DNA of 64,000 bases from Sulfitobacter sp. HNIBRBA3233 (lineage in GTDB: Bacteria > Pseudomonadota > Alphaproteobacteria > Rhodobacterales > Rhodobacteraceae), in assembly GCF_040149665.1 (NCBI RefSeq), contig NZ_JBEFLP010000001.1:2232001-2296000 (forward strand). The letters are read 5' to 3'. Positions 63,740 through 64,000 of the stretch are shown here, in pieces (positions within the stretch are counted from its first letter, which is position 1; every line of letters begins with the position of its first letter). The translations under genes were made by a program, and so were the position numbers. A model generated the notes under the pieces. It was not told the origin of the DNA. It searched no databases and saw only the letters and a program-made list of their open reading frames with translations.

Positions 63740-64000
63740 TCACACATCAATTCCCCGCACCCGCGCAATCCGCTGCTTTTCGCGACGCACGCGGCCCCGA
63801 AAGGAGTTCAGCCGGAAGAGGGGTTCGCTACGCTCTGCCTTGCCAAAAAGCCCTCCGCGCTGAACCCAAACGCCCTCGGGCGTCATCCAGCTGCGGTGAA
63901 AAAAAGCGCTGGGCGACAGGACCAGTACGGTTTCGATGGTCTCTCCGACCGATACCCGTGCGGCGGCATCAGCGATAGCGGCCTTGCCCCGCAACCCGCG
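63740..64000 (-). CDS. Unidentified reading frame, C-terminal part (cut by window edge)
   Basis: The minus-strand frame is open from the window edge to a stop at 63740, giving about 86 residues that I do not recognise. It contains VSVGETIETVLVLSPSAFFHRSWMTPEGVW (a hydrophobic strand followed by a Trp-rich part; quoted as landmarks) and ends in the basic stretch RGRVRREKQRIARVRGIDV. No standard start lies in the window except TTG 63994. It may be the end of a real gene transcribed towards galU, or chance coding. Confidence 0.35.
   Translation of the reverse strand, partial: RGLRGKAAIADAAARVSVGETIETVLVLSPSAFFHRSWMTPEGVWVQRGGLFGKAERSEPLFRLNSFRGRVRREKQRIARVRGIDV

Noticed and set aside
63652..63978. 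A 108-residue plus-strand frame at the right edge
   Set aside because: Arg/Pro/Ser-rich translation without motifs, on the strand opposite the more plausible but unidentified minus-strand frame.

Overview
The window is GC-rich, densely coded bacterial DNA. The gene families point to a Roseobacter-group alphaproteobacterium (Rhodobacteraceae sensu lato): a CsgH-type curli locus, a Hint-domain protein, a hydantoinase/dipeptide-ABC operon, a GT14-plus-sulfotransferase cassette, pob/pca genes, and the lptC-lptA-lptB-hpf-ptsN order. This assignment is inference from gene content and order; no rRNA or other taxonomic marker is present. I saw no phage, transposase, CRISPR array or replication origin.

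Layout. (1) 1-17.7 kb is mostly core metabolism: the end of an EamA transporter, an oxidative-repair set (periplasmic glutathione peroxidase, msrB-msrA), an ADP-ribosylglycohydrolase-like protein, a lone HyuA-type ATPase beside queG, a GST, mtgA, an SGNH lipoprotein, a Hint protein, gltD-gltB, and uppP with an NDUFA9-like oxidoreductase. A tRNA-Leu(CAG) follows. (2) 18.0-33.7 kb is one long minus-strand operon of 13 genes. It holds an IclR regulator, HyuA/HyuB, two SDRs, a polysaccharide-deacetylase-fold amidase, a complete dipeptide-type ABC importer, an MFS carrier and a gamma-glutamyltransferase without a signal peptide. Most junctions overlap by 1-11 bases. It looks like an import-and-degrade pathway for a cyclic amide or a (pyro)glutamyl compound. 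(3) 34.1-38.9 kb is a self-regulated RND efflux pump (GbsR/MarR-like regulator, adaptor, pump). (4) 39.0-41.9 kb is pobA-pcaC-pcaH-pcaG for 4-hydroxybenzoate and protocatechuate.

(5) 42.2-51.6 kb is a curli-like functional amyloid locus and the most distinctive part of the window. Three very large curlin-repeat proteins (664, 473 and 438 aa) lie on the minus strand. Divergent from them, across an AT-rich 475-bp region, are csgF, csgG, two small curlin-repeat proteins, csgH, and an exported protein with an AprI/Inh-like and an SH3 domain. No CsgE, CsgC or CsgD is visible.

(6) 51.6-56.3 kb carries a PaaX-like regulator, RNase D, the LPS-export genes lptC-lptA-lptB, hpf and ptsN; rpoN, often found between lptB and hpf, is absent. 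(7) 56.3-63.6 kb is a minus-strand polysaccharide cassette: galU, galE, three glycosyltransferases and a two-part sulfotransferase, probably making and sulfating an exported glycan. The window ends inside an unidentified minus-strand reading frame. Amyloid fibres, a sulfated glycan and LPS export in 20 kb suggest a cell-surface and biofilm region.
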